Below are positions 1 through 8,653 of a DNA stretch of 64,000 bases, in pieces; within the stretch, counting starts at the first letter, position 1; every line of letters begins with the position of its first letter. Source of the DNA: Burkholderia sp. D-99 (GTDB lineage: Bacteria; Pseudomonadota; Gammaproteobacteria; Burkholderiales; Burkholderiaceae); assembly GCF_011605345.1 (NCBI RefSeq), contig NZ_JAAOXM010000004.1, forward strand, positions 496,001 to 560,000, written 5' to 3'. A model generated the notes under the pieces. The model was not told the origin of the DNA, did not search any database, and worked only from the letters and a program-made list of their open reading frames with translations. The position numbers and the translations under genes were made by a program.

Positions 1-537
1 CGGTGTCGCGGAAAGCGCCGCGTAGTCCTTGCGATGCCGCGCGAAGCAGCGGTCGAGCAGCGGGCCCGGCACCATCTCCTTCGTTCCGCTCGGGTCCATG
101 TTGCACGCGAAGAAGAACACGCCGGCCGCACGATCCGGCGCGCGATCGGCCAGCACGAGCGCGATGCACGCGCCGTCGCTCCAGCCGATGAAGCGCGCAC
201 GGTCGACGTGCAGCGCGTCGAGCACCGCGAGCACGTCCGACGCCATGCGTTCGTAGGAATAGGGTTGGTCGTCGCGCGTGCTGCGGCCGTGGCCGCGGCT
301 GTCGATCACGATCGCGCGGTAGCCGGCCGCGAGCAGCGCCGGCACCTGCTTGCCCCAGTTGCCGCTGTGGCCGAGGCCGCCGTGCAGCAGCACGACCGGC
401 GGGCCCTGGCCGAACGACGCGTGCCAGATGCGCGCGCCGTCGTGTTCCAGCCAACCTTGCTCATCGGCCGCGGGCAGCGGCGTGCCGCCTTGCGCGTCGA
501 AGCGGACGAGGTCGTCGTCGTCGAGTTCCGCATTCAT
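1..537 (-). CDS. Alpha/beta hydrolase (partial, C-terminus outside window)
   Basis: Read on the minus strand from an ATG at 537, this frame stays open to the window edge, giving about 179 residues. The first strand is followed by VVLLHGGLGHSGNWG, the oxyanion-hole loop of alpha/beta hydrolases, then a DSRGHGRS loop and a GWSDG nucleophile elbow whose Ser is the presumed catalytic residue. The Asp and His of the triad would lie beyond the window. Small-molecule esterases, lactonases and haloperoxidase-like hydrolases share these motifs, so the substrate cannot be named. A second ATG 4 bases away is in another frame and gives no hydrolase sequence. Confidence 0.85.
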   Translation of the reverse strand, partial: MNAELDDDDLVRFDAQGGTPLPAADEQGWLEHDGARIWHASFGQGPPVVLLHGGLGHSGNWGKQVPALLAAGYRAIVIDSRGHGRSTRDDQPYSYERMASDVLAVLDALHVDRARFIGWSDGACIALVLADRAPDRAAGVFFFACNMDPSGTKEMVPGPLLDRCFARHRKDYAALSATP

Positions 538-607
538 CGTTCTGCCGTCCTGTCGAGGGAGACGCGCTTGCGATTGTAATGCGTGCGGCCGATGCGGCCG
601 CAACCGG

Positions 608-1051
608 TCAGGCCTGCGTCGACACCAGCCCGCCCGCCGTCGAGCCGCCCGTCTTCTCGATCGCCGCCGCGAGTTGCGAGATCGCGGTCGAAAGCGCCCC
701 CGAGATCGCGCCGGCTTCCGCGCTCAGCGACTGCTGCTCGATCGTCGCGGCCGGGTCGTCCTTCGCGCGCTGCGCCGCGCTCGCCATCTGGCGCTCGATC
801 GTGGCCAGCTGCTTCTGCAGCCGGTCGATCAACGCTTTCAGTTGCGCGACCGCCGGGCTGTCCGACGAGCCGCCCGATGCGCCGAGCGTTTCGCCGGTGG
901 CGCCGGAGCCGTTGGTCGAACCCTGCGTGCCGGTGGCATTCGTCGCGCCATCGGTCGATGACGTTGCGGCGGGCGCGGCCGACGCAGCGTTCGCGCTCGG
1001 GCTGGCGTCCGCCAGCGGGGCGCGCGTAGTCGTGGAGAAATCGATCTGCAT
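608..1051 (-). CDS. FlxA-like coiled-coil protein
   Basis: 147 residues starting MQIDFSTTTRAP. The first 75 or so are low complexity, rich in Ala, Ser, Thr and Gly. The second half holds a heptad-like segment (QLKALIDRLQKQLATIERQM) followed by an Ala-rich amphipathic helix, which is the arrangement of FlxA-like proteins (PF14282). E. coli flxA belongs to the flagellar sigma-28 regulon but its function is unknown. A sigma-28-like promoter lies about 60 bases upstream, which supports the family call. No signal peptide or membrane segment is visible. An upstream in-frame extension to 1363 is open but has no protein-like sequence, so the ATG at 1051 was chosen. Confidence 0.7.
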   Translation of the reverse strand: MQIDFSTTTRAPLADASPSANAASAAPAATSSTDGATNATGTQGSTNGSGATGETLGASGGSSDSPAVAQLKALIDRLQKQLATIERQMASAAQRAKDDPAATIEQQSLSAEAGAISGALSTAISQLAAAIEKTGGSTAGGLVSTQA

Positions 1052-1453
1052 CGTGTCGGTCCGTATATCGGTAAGCGAATCGTGACTGGGGCGGAATTGA
1101 CTTCCAACTCGTTTACGGCATTCGTCACACGAAACTTGAATATCGGGGCCGGACTGATTTGGCGGAAGTTCGCCGGTTTTAGTCGCGAAAGGGCCAGATT
1201 GGCGGCATCGCAGCGCTGATAAAATTGCGGCTTCGCCGGCGGGATTCGCGCGCCCACCGCCTCCGGGCGCGAGCGTGCAACGCCGCCGGTGTCGACTCCC
1301 GCCCTGCCGGGCGCGGCACGCAACACGTGCCGACGTCGCGGTCGCGGCTGCGCGGGTCGCCATTTCCGTTCGCCTGCGTGCCCCGCTCGCCGCTTCAACC
1401 GGCGAACGCCGGGCGGCGCGCGCTCACTTCATCACGCATTCGAGGAACACACG
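1052..1453. other. Intergenic region between flxA-like gene and small ORF
   Basis: About 400 bases between divergent genes. It holds the sigma-28-like promoter described separately near 1112-1139. The part from about 1230 to 1440 is very GC-rich and open in several frames, but none of those frames looks like a protein. Confidence 0.6.
1112..1139 (-). promoter_or_regulatory. Candidate sigma-28 (FliA) promoter for the flxA-like gene
   Basis: On the minus strand TCAAGTTT (-35 side, from 1139) is followed by GCCGTAAA (-10 side, ending at 1112). The FliA consensus is TAAAGTTT or TCAAGTTT, a spacer of about 11, then GCCGATAA. Here the spacer is 12, one base long, and the -10 element has two changes. 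It sits 61 bases before the ATG of an FlxA-like gene, a known FliA target family in E. coli. Confidence 0.45.
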
Positions 1454-1588
1454 ATGGCCCGCATCGGCGCCTTCTGCATCACGACGTGGCTTGCCGCCGC
1501 GATTCTCTATTTCGGCCAGCACTCCGTCGCAATGATCGTGTTGAGCGGTGTCGTCGTATTCGGCGGGTTCGATCTGCTGCGTCCGTAA
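1454..1588 (+). CDS. Small hypothetical membrane protein
   Basis: A 44-residue ORF beginning MARIGAFCITTWLAAAILYF. GAGGAA stands about 8 bases before the ATG, a plausible ribosome binding site. Residues 5-20 and 26-40 are hydrophobic and could form two short membrane helices. No family is recognised. It is a stand-alone gene on the plus strand, 111 bases before the methyltransferase gene. Confidence 0.5.
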   Translation: MARIGAFCITTWLAAAILYFGQHSVAMIVLSGVVVFGGFDLLRP

Positions 1589-1699
1589 GCGCGCAGGGCA
1601 ACGCGGCCGTTCCCGGTCGCGACGGCCGACGCGACTGTGATAGCCTCTCCCGCACCCTCTGTCACGCGCACGCCTCGCCGGCTAACAGGAGTACGGAAC

Positions 1700-2476
1700 T
1701 TGAATCACGGTCCGAGCCGCCACCCGGCGGCCCTCACCTGCAAAGTGTGTTCGGCCCGCGCGCCCATCTGCGGCCTGGTCGATTTCTCGCGCTGCGGCGC
1801 CGACTTCATTGCCGGGAAAAAAGTCGACCCGTATGCAGGGGTGCCCGTGTATTACCACGCTTGCGAGCAATGCGGCTTCACGTGGGCACCCCTGTTCGAC
1901 AGCTGGACCCACGACGATTTTGCGCAGCACGTCTACAACGCCGACTATGCGCGCCACGACCCCGAGTATCTCGAGATCCGTCCGCAACAGCATGCCGACC
2001 TGATCTGCACCAGCTTTCCGGAAATGCGGGAAGGCCGGGTGCTCGATTTCGGCTCGGGGCTCGGCTTGCTGGAACGGAAACTGGCGTCGCGCGGCTTCAC
2101 GAACGTGACGTCGTACGATCCGTTCTCGCATCCGGTTCCGCCCGAAGGCACGTTCGACACGATCCTGTCGTTCGAAGTGTTCGAGCATCATCCGGCGCCG
2201 TTCGACCTCTTCGACCAGATCATGCGTTACCGGAAACCCGACGGCGCGCTGCTGTTCCAGACGTCGCTGATCACTCCGGACATCCTCTCGCGCGGCATCG
2301 AGCAATGGTGGTACTGCGTGCCGCGCAACGGGCACATCTCGTTTCACACCGCCCGTTCCCTGACGCTGCTTGCCCAACGCCACGGGCTCGAATATGGCGC
2401 GTTCAGTCCCGAGCTGCACGTCGTCTTCGATCGCGCCGCGACACCACGCTGGCTCGACCGGTTTCTCAAGCCGTAA
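1700..2476 (+). CDS. Class I SAM-dependent methyltransferase with N-terminal zinc ribbon
   Basis: 258 residues from a TTG start; AGGAG lies 8 bases before it, whereas the upstream ATG at 1637 has no such site. The N-terminus carries two cysteine pairs, CKVCSARAPIC and CEQCGF (roughly residues 14-58), a probable zinc ribbon. The methyltransferase core follows: VLDFGSGLGLLE is motif I for SAM binding, and FDTILSFEVFEHHP is the acidic-loop and motif II region typical of the Methyltransf_23 group. Many such proteins act on sugars, polyketides or small molecules; the substrate is unknown. The gene converges on the GH2 gene 99 bases downstream. Confidence 0.85.
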   Translation: MNHGPSRHPAALTCKVCSARAPICGLVDFSRCGADFIAGKKVDPYAGVPVYYHACEQCGFTWAPLFDSWTHDDFAQHVYNADYARHDPEYLEIRPQQHADLICTSFPEMREGRVLDFGSGLGLLERKLASRGFTNVTSYDPFSHPVPPEGTFDTILSFEVFEHHPAPFDLFDQIMRYRKPDGALLFQTSLITPDILSRGIEQWWYCVPRNGHISFHTARSLTLLAQRHGLEYGAFSPELHVVFDRAATPRWLDRFLKP

Positions 2477-2575
2477 CGGCTTGCCGGCCATCGGGCACGT
2501 AACGACCGCCGCGCGCATTCGCCCGGCGCGTCAACGGCTCGCTACCGCTTGCGCGGCATCGCGTGCACGCCACCG

Positions 2576-5464
2576 TCAGCATGCCCCGAATGTCGGCACC
2601 GCCGGATCGACCGCCAGCGCGCGCTCGTTGAACACGACCGGCACGCCGCCGAGCCCGAGCCTGCAGTTCGGCCGATCGAGCCGCCACCCGTCCACGCGCA
2701 ACGCGACGCGCGATACCGGCGCACCGCTCGCATGCGGCAGGTCGATCGTGATCTGCCGCTTCGCGCCCGGCACCAGGTTCAGGTAGTTGTCGCTGTAGAA
2801 CGCGGGCAGCACGCGCGCGCCGGTCGACGGATCGAACACCTGCAGGTGTGTCATCAGCGCGACTGTCGCACCGATGTTCGCGACGTCGACCGTGATGCGC
2901 GTCGTCGTGTCGTCGGCCTCGGCCGATGCCGCGCGGATGGAAACCGCCGCGCCCGGCATCGTATCGAGCGACGTGTACGCGTTGTCGCCTCCGTCGCGCT
3001 GCCGCCAGTACACGTTCTCCGCAAGCGTATTGCCGCCCGAATCGGTCAGCACGAGCGACACGATGCACACGACGGATTTCGCGGCAGCCAGCGCCGACGC
3101 GAGGTTCGCCACCACGCGATACGACGCCTTCGCCACGCCGCCGACATCCGCGCTGGCCCGGCTGTTCAGCGAGCCGTCGAGGTTGTACACGCGCATCTCG
3201 ACGCGGCCGGTGACGGCCGCTGCCGTGTGATTCGCGATCGTCACGTCGGCCGTGCCCGCATCGAGAATCGCATTGACGCGACGGCACCCGTGCTGCACCG
3301 CGAAGAACGATGCATGCTCCTCGAGATCGTGGCTGTACATCTGCCACACGAAGCTCGGTTGCGCGGGGTTCGTCATCCACATGATCACGCCGGTGGCCGG
3401 CGACGTGATCTTTCCGGCCACCGGGCCGATCATCACGGCCGCGTTCGCCTCGTAGATCGAGCGGATGCACTCGTAGTTCATCATCTGCGCCTTGCGCACG
3501 AAATCCGCGAGATTCCGGATCGCGCCGTAGCGCTGCGCCGTCATCGCAATGTAGCCGGCGCCGCCCTGCTTGCCGACGGCCGGGTAGTACGCGCCGTTGC
3601 CGTTCATGTCGCGGTCGGCCCAGAAGTCGTCCGGGCATTCGTACGAGCCGGGCGGCAGCATCGCTTCGACGCATTCGAGCGTGGGGATCGAATGCGAGCC
3701 GACTTCGTTGTGAAACGCGATCGACGTCGTGCCGTAGCCACGGCTGAACGCGGCCTGCGGCGAGGCCCAGTTGTACGGGCCGCCGGACGAATAGCCGTTC
3801 ACCGCGCCGGCGCCCGTATCGCCGGCCGAACTCGTGAGGCACAGGCGTTGCGGGTCCAGTTCGGCGACGAGCGCGTCGAGCCCCTTGACGAGGGCCGGCG
3901 GCGGCGAGCCTTCGTTGCCGCCACACCAGAGCAGGATGGACGGACGATGACGGTTGCGTGCGATCACGTCGCGGAGGTTGTCGAGATCGCGCGGCACGTT
4001 GGCCGGGCCCGACCCGTCGCCTTCGGTCGAAAAGAAGAAATCCTGCCAGACGAGGATCCCGTAGCGGTCGCATGCGTCGAAGAAATCGTCGCTCGTGCTC
4101 TGCCCGTTCCAGTTGCGGATCAGGTTGAGGTTCGCGTCGCGATGGAGCCGCACCTGGTTGAACAGCCGTTCGCGCGGAATGCGCTTGAGCGCTTCGTCGA
4201 GCCCCCAGTTGCCGCCCATCACGAGGATCGGCAGGCCGTTGACCGTGATGCTCAACTGCTTGCCCATGCCGATGTCGCGCACGTATTCGATGCGACGCAG
4301 GCCGACGTTCAGCGTGCGCTCGTCCGAGCGCCTGCGCGCCACCTCGACACCGACCGTCACCGCGTAGAGATTCGGCTCGCCATACCCGTTCGGCCACCAC
4401 AGGCGCGGCTGCCTGATCGACAGCGCCGCGATATCCGACGACGTGAGCGACACCTTCGTCGTCGTACGTGAGGCGGGAATCGCGATGTCGTGGCGGAACG
4501 GCGCACCGTTGCCGATGGTGCCGACGACGGTCGCGACGAGATCCGCGCCGGAGCCGTTGTCCAGTTCGAGATCGAGCCGCAACTCGGCGCGCGACAGGTC
4601 GGTGGACAGCGTGTGCGCGACGTTGATCGCCGCGATGCGCACCGCGCCGGTCGTGAACCACGCGACCGGCTGCCAGATGCCGAGCTCGCGATCGGGGATC
4701 GTCGGCAGCCAGTCCCAGCCCGCCGAGCAGAAGAAGGTCGGCCCGTTCTTCAGCGTGACGCCGGTCGGGCCGCCGTTGCGCCCGCCGCGCGTGACGCCGC
4801 TCGTGTAGCTCGGCAGCAGCGGGCCTTCGGAGAAATCCAGCTTGACGACGCGCACCGCGAGACTGGCCGCGCCGCCCGCTTGCGGCACCAGCCTCGAGAT
4901 ATCGAACGCACCCTGCTTGAACGCGCCTTCCAGCCGGCCGACGAGCGTGCCGTTCAGCCAGACTTCGGCGCAGTAGTTGACGCCGCCGAAGCGCAGCCAC
5001 AGCCGCTGCCCCGGCTGCCGTGCCGGCGCCGCGAAGGTCGTCCGGTACCAGTAGTCGGTGTCCTTCAGCGTATCGGGAATCGTATCCGTGACGATGCGGC
5101 CGTAGAACGGATCGGGATACTTGCCGTTGACGATCATGCTGTTCAGCACGGTGCCGGGCACGGTCGCCGGCATCATGCCCGTCACGCCGGCCGTGCCCGA
5201 CAGTTGCGCACCGCCGGCGCCCGGCAGGCTGCTCGCCGACGCGAACGTCCAGTTCGCGCTGAGTTCCTGCGCGGCCAGCAGGCTGCGCTCCGGATCGTTC
5301 GGCACCCCCGGCACGGTGGGCGTGGCCGTCGCCGGGCCGTCGGCGCCCGGCGTGCCGGCGGCGCCCGATGCGGAATCGATATCGCCATTGCAGCCGGCGA
5401 GCCAGCCCGTGCCGACGAATGCCGCGCTGTAGGACAGGAATTTCCGGCGCGCTTTCGATTTCAT
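2576..5464 (-). CDS. GH2 family glycosidase lipoprotein, endo-beta-mannosidase/exo-glucosaminidase-like
   Basis: 962 residues. The N-terminus ARRKFLS followed by LAGC at residues 22-25 suggests a Tat-exported lipoprotein acylated at Cys25. A low-complexity linker leads to the GH2 sugar-binding jelly roll (about 95-270), Ig-like beta domain (about 275-375) and TIM barrel (from about 400). Characteristic strings are WWPNGYGEPNLY, GGNWGLDEALKRI and YGILVWQDF. The catalytic acid/base is Glu518 in CGGNEG. The GGNW and LVWQ motifs resemble plant mannosylglycoprotein endo-beta-mannosidase and CsxA-type exo-glucosaminidases rather than beta-galactosidase. It lies 70 bases downstream of the GH92 gene on the same strand, probably co-transcribed. 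Activity on beta-mannosyl cores is inferred. Confidence 0.9.
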   Translation of the reverse strand: MKSKARRKFLSYSAAFVGTGWLAGCNGDIDSASGAAGTPGADGPATATPTVPGVPNDPERSLLAAQELSANWTFASASSLPGAGGAQLSGTAGVTGMMPATVPGTVLNSMIVNGKYPDPFYGRIVTDTIPDTLKDTDYWYRTTFAAPARQPGQRLWLRFGGVNYCAEVWLNGTLVGRLEGAFKQGAFDISRLVPQAGGAASLAVRVVKLDFSEGPLLPSYTSGVTRGGRNGGPTGVTLKNGPTFFCSAGWDWLPTIPDRELGIWQPVAWFTTGAVRIAAINVAHTLSTDLSRAELRLDLELDNGSGADLVATVVGTIGNGAPFRHDIAIPASRTTTKVSLTSSDIAALSIRQPRLWWPNGYGEPNLYAVTVGVEVARRRSDERTLNVGLRRIEYVRDIGMGKQLSITVNGLPILVMGGNWGLDEALKRIPRERLFNQVRLHRDANLNLIRNWNGQSTSDDFFDACDRYGILVWQDFFFSTEGDGSGPANVPRDLDNLRDVIARNRHRPSILLWCGGNEGSPPPALVKGLDALVAELDPQRLCLTSSAGDTGAGAVNGYSSGGPYNWASPQAAFSRGYGTTSIAFHNEVGSHSIPTLECVEAMLPPGSYECPDDFWADRDMNGNGAYYPAVGKQGGAGYIAMTAQRYGAIRNLADFVRKAQMMNYECIRSIYEANAAVMIGPVAGKITSPATGVIMWMTNPAQPSFVWQMYSHDLEEHASFFAVQHGCRRVNAILDAGTADVTIANHTAAAVTGRVEMRVYNLDGSLNSRASADVGGVAKASYRVVANLASALAAAKSVVCIVSLVLTDSGGNTLAENVYWRQRDGGDNAYTSLDTMPGAAVSIRAASAEADDTTTRITVDVANIGATVALMTHLQVFDPSTGARVLPAFYSDNYLNLVPGAKRQITIDLPHASGAPVSRVALRVDGWRLDRPNCRLGLGGVPVVFNERALAVDPAVPTFGAC

Positions 5465-5534
5465 GCTGTCGTCCTCCCGGATTGCGTCGTGTCGACGCGC
5501 GCGCAGGGTCGACCCTGCGCGCGCCCGCTTGCGT

Positions 5535-8207
5535 TTATCGCGCGCCGGCCTGGCGCATCCGCATCGCGACTGACGAGCCGCCGGCCGTCATCTGCGTGTA
5601 GTCCGCATTCGGCCCGGACGGCGGCGTCAGGTTGTCGGCGGCCGCCCATTGCGTCGGCGCAGCCGACAGCGTGTAGTTCATCGTGCCGCCATTGGCGATC
5701 TTGCCCAGCGGCAGCCATGAGCCCGCGTAGTCCACGCCGTTGACCTTCAGCGACTGGATATACGCAAACGACGGGCGCCCTGCACTGTCCATCGCCACCT
5801 GCTTGTCGCTTTCGAGCCGCAGCGTCTTGCCGTTGCCGAACCAGACGGTGATCCCGCTGAACTGCGGCGTGGACAGCGCGAGCCCCGCTTCCGACGGAAT
5901 CACCGGGAACATGCCGAGTGCCGCCCACACGTACCAGCTCGACGTCGCGCCCATGTCGTCGTTGCCCGGCAGCCCGTCGCGGCCGGTCGTGAACGTTTTC
6001 GACATGATGATCGGGAGAACGTACTGTGCGCCGCTCGGCTGCCCGGCCCAGTTGTACCCCCACGGCGACTGGAACGACGGTTCGTTGCCGATGTACAGGT
6101 TGTTCGACGATTCGCCGCCGTTCAGGTCGCCGGAGCTCGGCACGGTCGAGAACGGTGTCGTGATCGCAAACAGCGTGTTCAGCCGCGCGACGGCTGCCTG
6201 CTTCCCGCCGATCGCGTCGATCAGCGCGCTCCAGTCCTGCGCGAAGGTCCAGAAGTAGTTCGGTTCCGTCGACTCGTGGAACGAACCCTGCACGAGCGTG
6301 CCCAGCGTGCCGGGCGCCGAGCCGGCCGGCGGCGCGTTGCGCGCGGCGATCACCTTGTTCGTGTAGTCGAAGATGTTGCGCCACCACCCCGCCCGCGTGT
6401 ACAGCATGCCGATGTTGTCGGGCGTCACGCCGACCGACGGTGCGTTCAGCACGCTGGCGGGCAGCGCCTGCAGGAACGCGGCCGCGGAACGGTCGCTCAG
6501 CACGCGCTCGATGGTCGCCGAAGACGAGTGGCCGTCGTCGCTCTGCGACAGGTAGTGGGCCGTCAGGAAATTGGCGAGCCCCGCTGCGCTCGTGCGGTCG
6601 TTACACGCGCTGGACGGATCGAACACCGACTGCTTCGTCAGGCGTGCGGCCGACACCAGGTCGAAATCGGTCGCGCCGAACTTGTACGCGCCGGCAATCA
6701 CGTTCAACGCGTTGTCGCCCGCCATCGGCGTCGAGTCGTCGCTGCCGTCGACCCAGTGCGGGAACGCGCCGCACTGCAACGCGTCGACCACGAGCGACTG
6801 CATCATGTCGCTCGATTCCTTCGGTGCGAGCAGCGCCAGCAACTGTGCCTGCGACCGGTACGTGTCCCACAGCGAGAAGCCCGTGTAGTGGTTGCCCGCG
6901 CCGCCCTGCGAACCGTCGGCGCGCCGGAATGCGTAGTCGCTGGCCTTCGCCGTCGCGCGCGGCGGAACGGTGCCGGTCTGGTCGACCGACGTCGGATAGC
7001 TGCCGTCCGCGTTCCTGGGCTGGCGCATGCTGCGGAATTCGCCATTCGTGTCGCTGTAGAGCGTCGGCGTGCCGAACACGCGATACAGCGCGGTATAGAA
7101 CTTCGTCAGGTTCGCCTTCTGCGTCGCATTCAGCGATGCGGGCGTGGCGGCCTGGTCGATCTGGATCGTGTTGAGCCGGTCGTTCCACGAGCCGGACGCC
7201 TGCTTGCGTGCGTCGTCGAATGCGAGCTTCTCGCCCTCGGCTTTGAGGTTGGCCTGAGCGTTCCCGATGCTGACGGAGGAAATCCCGACTTTCACGGTAA
7301 CGGTCCGGTCCGCGTCGGTCAGGTCGAACTGCAGCGTCGCCGCGCCATTGCTGGCGGTATTCACCGCCGATGTGCCCGCCTGCTTGCGCAGCGGCTTGTC
7401 GAAGGTCGCGTAGAAATACACGGGCGCATTCCACACCGTGCCGTACGGCGTGCAGAACGCCGGCGCGACGGCCTGCCCGCTCATCGACTTGCCGTCGCTC
7501 GCGATGGCCAGTGCGACGTTCTTGGCGGTGACCTTCGTGCTGCCCGAATCGCTGTTGCCGTTCAGCTTCGCGTCGATCGAGAAGAAGCCCTTGTCCTTGT
7601 TCGTGTACGTGAAGCGCGCGATGCCGGAGCGTGCGGTCGCGCTCAGCTCCGTCACGATGCCGTTCGCGAGGCGGACCTTGTAGTACCCCGGTTCGGCCGT
7701 TTCATCCGCGTAGCTGTACCCGACGCCGATCGGCCGGCCGCCCGATGCCACGGCCGTCGCCGCGTCGGTCGGCAGCATCGCGACCGTGCCCTGCCCCGGG
7801 CACCCGACACCGCTCAGGTGCGTCACGCTGAAGAAGTCGATCGTGCCGCCCGACCCGCCCGACGACAGGTAGCCGCCCGAGCCGTTGAAGTTGTAGCGCG
7901 GCGTGTTGGGCCCGAAATTGACCATCCCGAACGGCACCATCGCGCCGGGGCTCACGTTGCCCGCGTAGCCGGAGTCCGAATTGACCTGCGTGCCGATGAG
8001 CGGATTGACGAACTGCGTCAACGGCATGTTGGTGCGCGTCGGCGGGGCCGGTTGATCCGGCCGGGACGGTTGCGACGGCCCCGAGGTCGACGGCGTGTCT
8101 CCCGCGCCGCTGCTGGCCGTCGGAACACTGTTCACGTCGTCGCCGCCACATGCGGCGAGCGCTGCACAAGTCAGTGCGGCGACGAGCAAGAGTCGTGGAT
8201 TTTTCAT
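5535..8207 (-). CDS. GH92 alpha-mannosidase lipoprotein
   Basis: 890 residues, with a lipoprotein signal peptide ending in LAAC (Cys20) and a Ser/Pro-rich linker to about residue 60. The GH92 signature is clear: FVNPLIGT at the start of the domain, SLWDTYRSQ in the middle, and near the C-terminus YIGNEPS and GNDDMGATSSWYVW, which contain the Glu acid and Asp base of this calcium-dependent family. GH92 enzymes are exo-alpha-mannosidases that trim alpha-1,2/1,3/1,4/1,6 mannose from N-glycans and yeast mannan. With the GH2 gene downstream it forms a two-gene cell-surface module. No strong ribosome binding site precedes the ATG. An AT-rich stretch upstream probably holds the promoter. Confidence 0.93.
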   Translation of the reverse strand: MKNPRLLLVAALTCAALAACGGDDVNSVPTASSGAGDTPSTSGPSQPSRPDQPAPPTRTNMPLTQFVNPLIGTQVNSDSGYAGNVSPGAMVPFGMVNFGPNTPRYNFNGSGGYLSSGGSGGTIDFFSVTHLSGVGCPGQGTVAMLPTDAATAVASGGRPIGVGYSYADETAEPGYYKVRLANGIVTELSATARSGIARFTYTNKDKGFFSIDAKLNGNSDSGSTKVTAKNVALAIASDGKSMSGQAVAPAFCTPYGTVWNAPVYFYATFDKPLRKQAGTSAVNTASNGAATLQFDLTDADRTVTVKVGISSVSIGNAQANLKAEGEKLAFDDARKQASGSWNDRLNTIQIDQAATPASLNATQKANLTKFYTALYRVFGTPTLYSDTNGEFRSMRQPRNADGSYPTSVDQTGTVPPRATAKASDYAFRRADGSQGGAGNHYTGFSLWDTYRSQAQLLALLAPKESSDMMQSLVVDALQCGAFPHWVDGSDDSTPMAGDNALNVIAGAYKFGATDFDLVSAARLTKQSVFDPSSACNDRTSAAGLANFLTAHYLSQSDDGHSSSATIERVLSDRSAAAFLQALPASVLNAPSVGVTPDNIGMLYTRAGWWRNIFDYTNKVIAARNAPPAGSAPGTLGTLVQGSFHESTEPNYFWTFAQDWSALIDAIGGKQAAVARLNTLFAITTPFSTVPSSGDLNGGESSNNLYIGNEPSFQSPWGYNWAGQPSGAQYVLPIIMSKTFTTGRDGLPGNDDMGATSSWYVWAALGMFPVIPSEAGLALSTPQFSGITVWFGNGKTLRLESDKQVAMDSAGRPSFAYIQSLKVNGVDYAGSWLPLGKIANGGTMNYTLSAAPTQWAAADNLTPPSGPNADYTQMTAGGSSVAMRMRQAGAR

Positions 8208-8495
8208 TTTTTCGTTTAGTACCGTTAATTAAAACGATTGATCCGGTGTCGCGATCATCCGGCACGCCGCCTGGCTTGCGGCCCTGCGTGGCACTTCGAT
8301 ACCGCACGGCATAACGTCGACCGGTCCCCACGCGACGTCACGCTGACTTGTTACGTGCGAATACCCGGCAGCAATCGTTGCTGCCGCAACCGTCTCCTCT
8401 ACCGCCCTGTCTCCGGGAACGTCACAGGCTTCCCAGGGGCTTACAGTGCCGTAACGACTGTTTATTCACCACGAGAAGTTTCCCGAATTTTCAGT

Positions 8496-8511
8496 TTGTT
8501 TAACTAAACAA
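8496..8511. promoter_or_regulatory. Palindromic operator candidate TTGTTTA-AC-TAAACAA
   Basis: Seven-base perfect arms around a 2-base centre in an AT-rich patch. It lies about 290 bases before the GH92 start and about 140 bases after the stop of the beta-propeller gene. The size and symmetry suit a dimeric repressor or activator. Which protein binds it is unknown. Confidence 0.35.
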
Positions 8512-8590
8512 TTGGGAGTTATGTGGCTTCAGGTACAAATTTCCGCCATTTGTTGCGTTGCAACGGCGGCGCACGGGAGGTGCATTGGCG

Positions 8591-8613
8591 GGCGCCCGGC
8601 GAATCCGGGCGCC
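8591..8613 (-). terminator. GC-rich hairpin after beta-propeller gene
   Basis: Perfect 9-base-pair stem GGCGCCCGG / CCGGGCGCC with a 5-base loop, starting 41 bases beyond the stop codon at 8654. There is no U-tract, so it may act as a factor-dependent terminator or as an mRNA 3' end stabiliser. Confidence 0.4.
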
Positions 8614-8653
8614 GCATGAACTTGCAGAACGGAACGAACGGATGCCGTGCGCG

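Larger units (their letters stand above)
8208..8653. other. AT-rich intergenic region upstream of GH92 gene
   Basis: 446 bases between two minus-strand genes. It holds a perfect palindrome at 8496-8511, a GC-rich hairpin at 8591-8613, and an interrupted inverted repeat TCGTTT (8212-8217) / AAACGA (8232-8237) directly before the GH92 start. The remaining sequence has no gene-like ORF. Confidence 0.6.
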
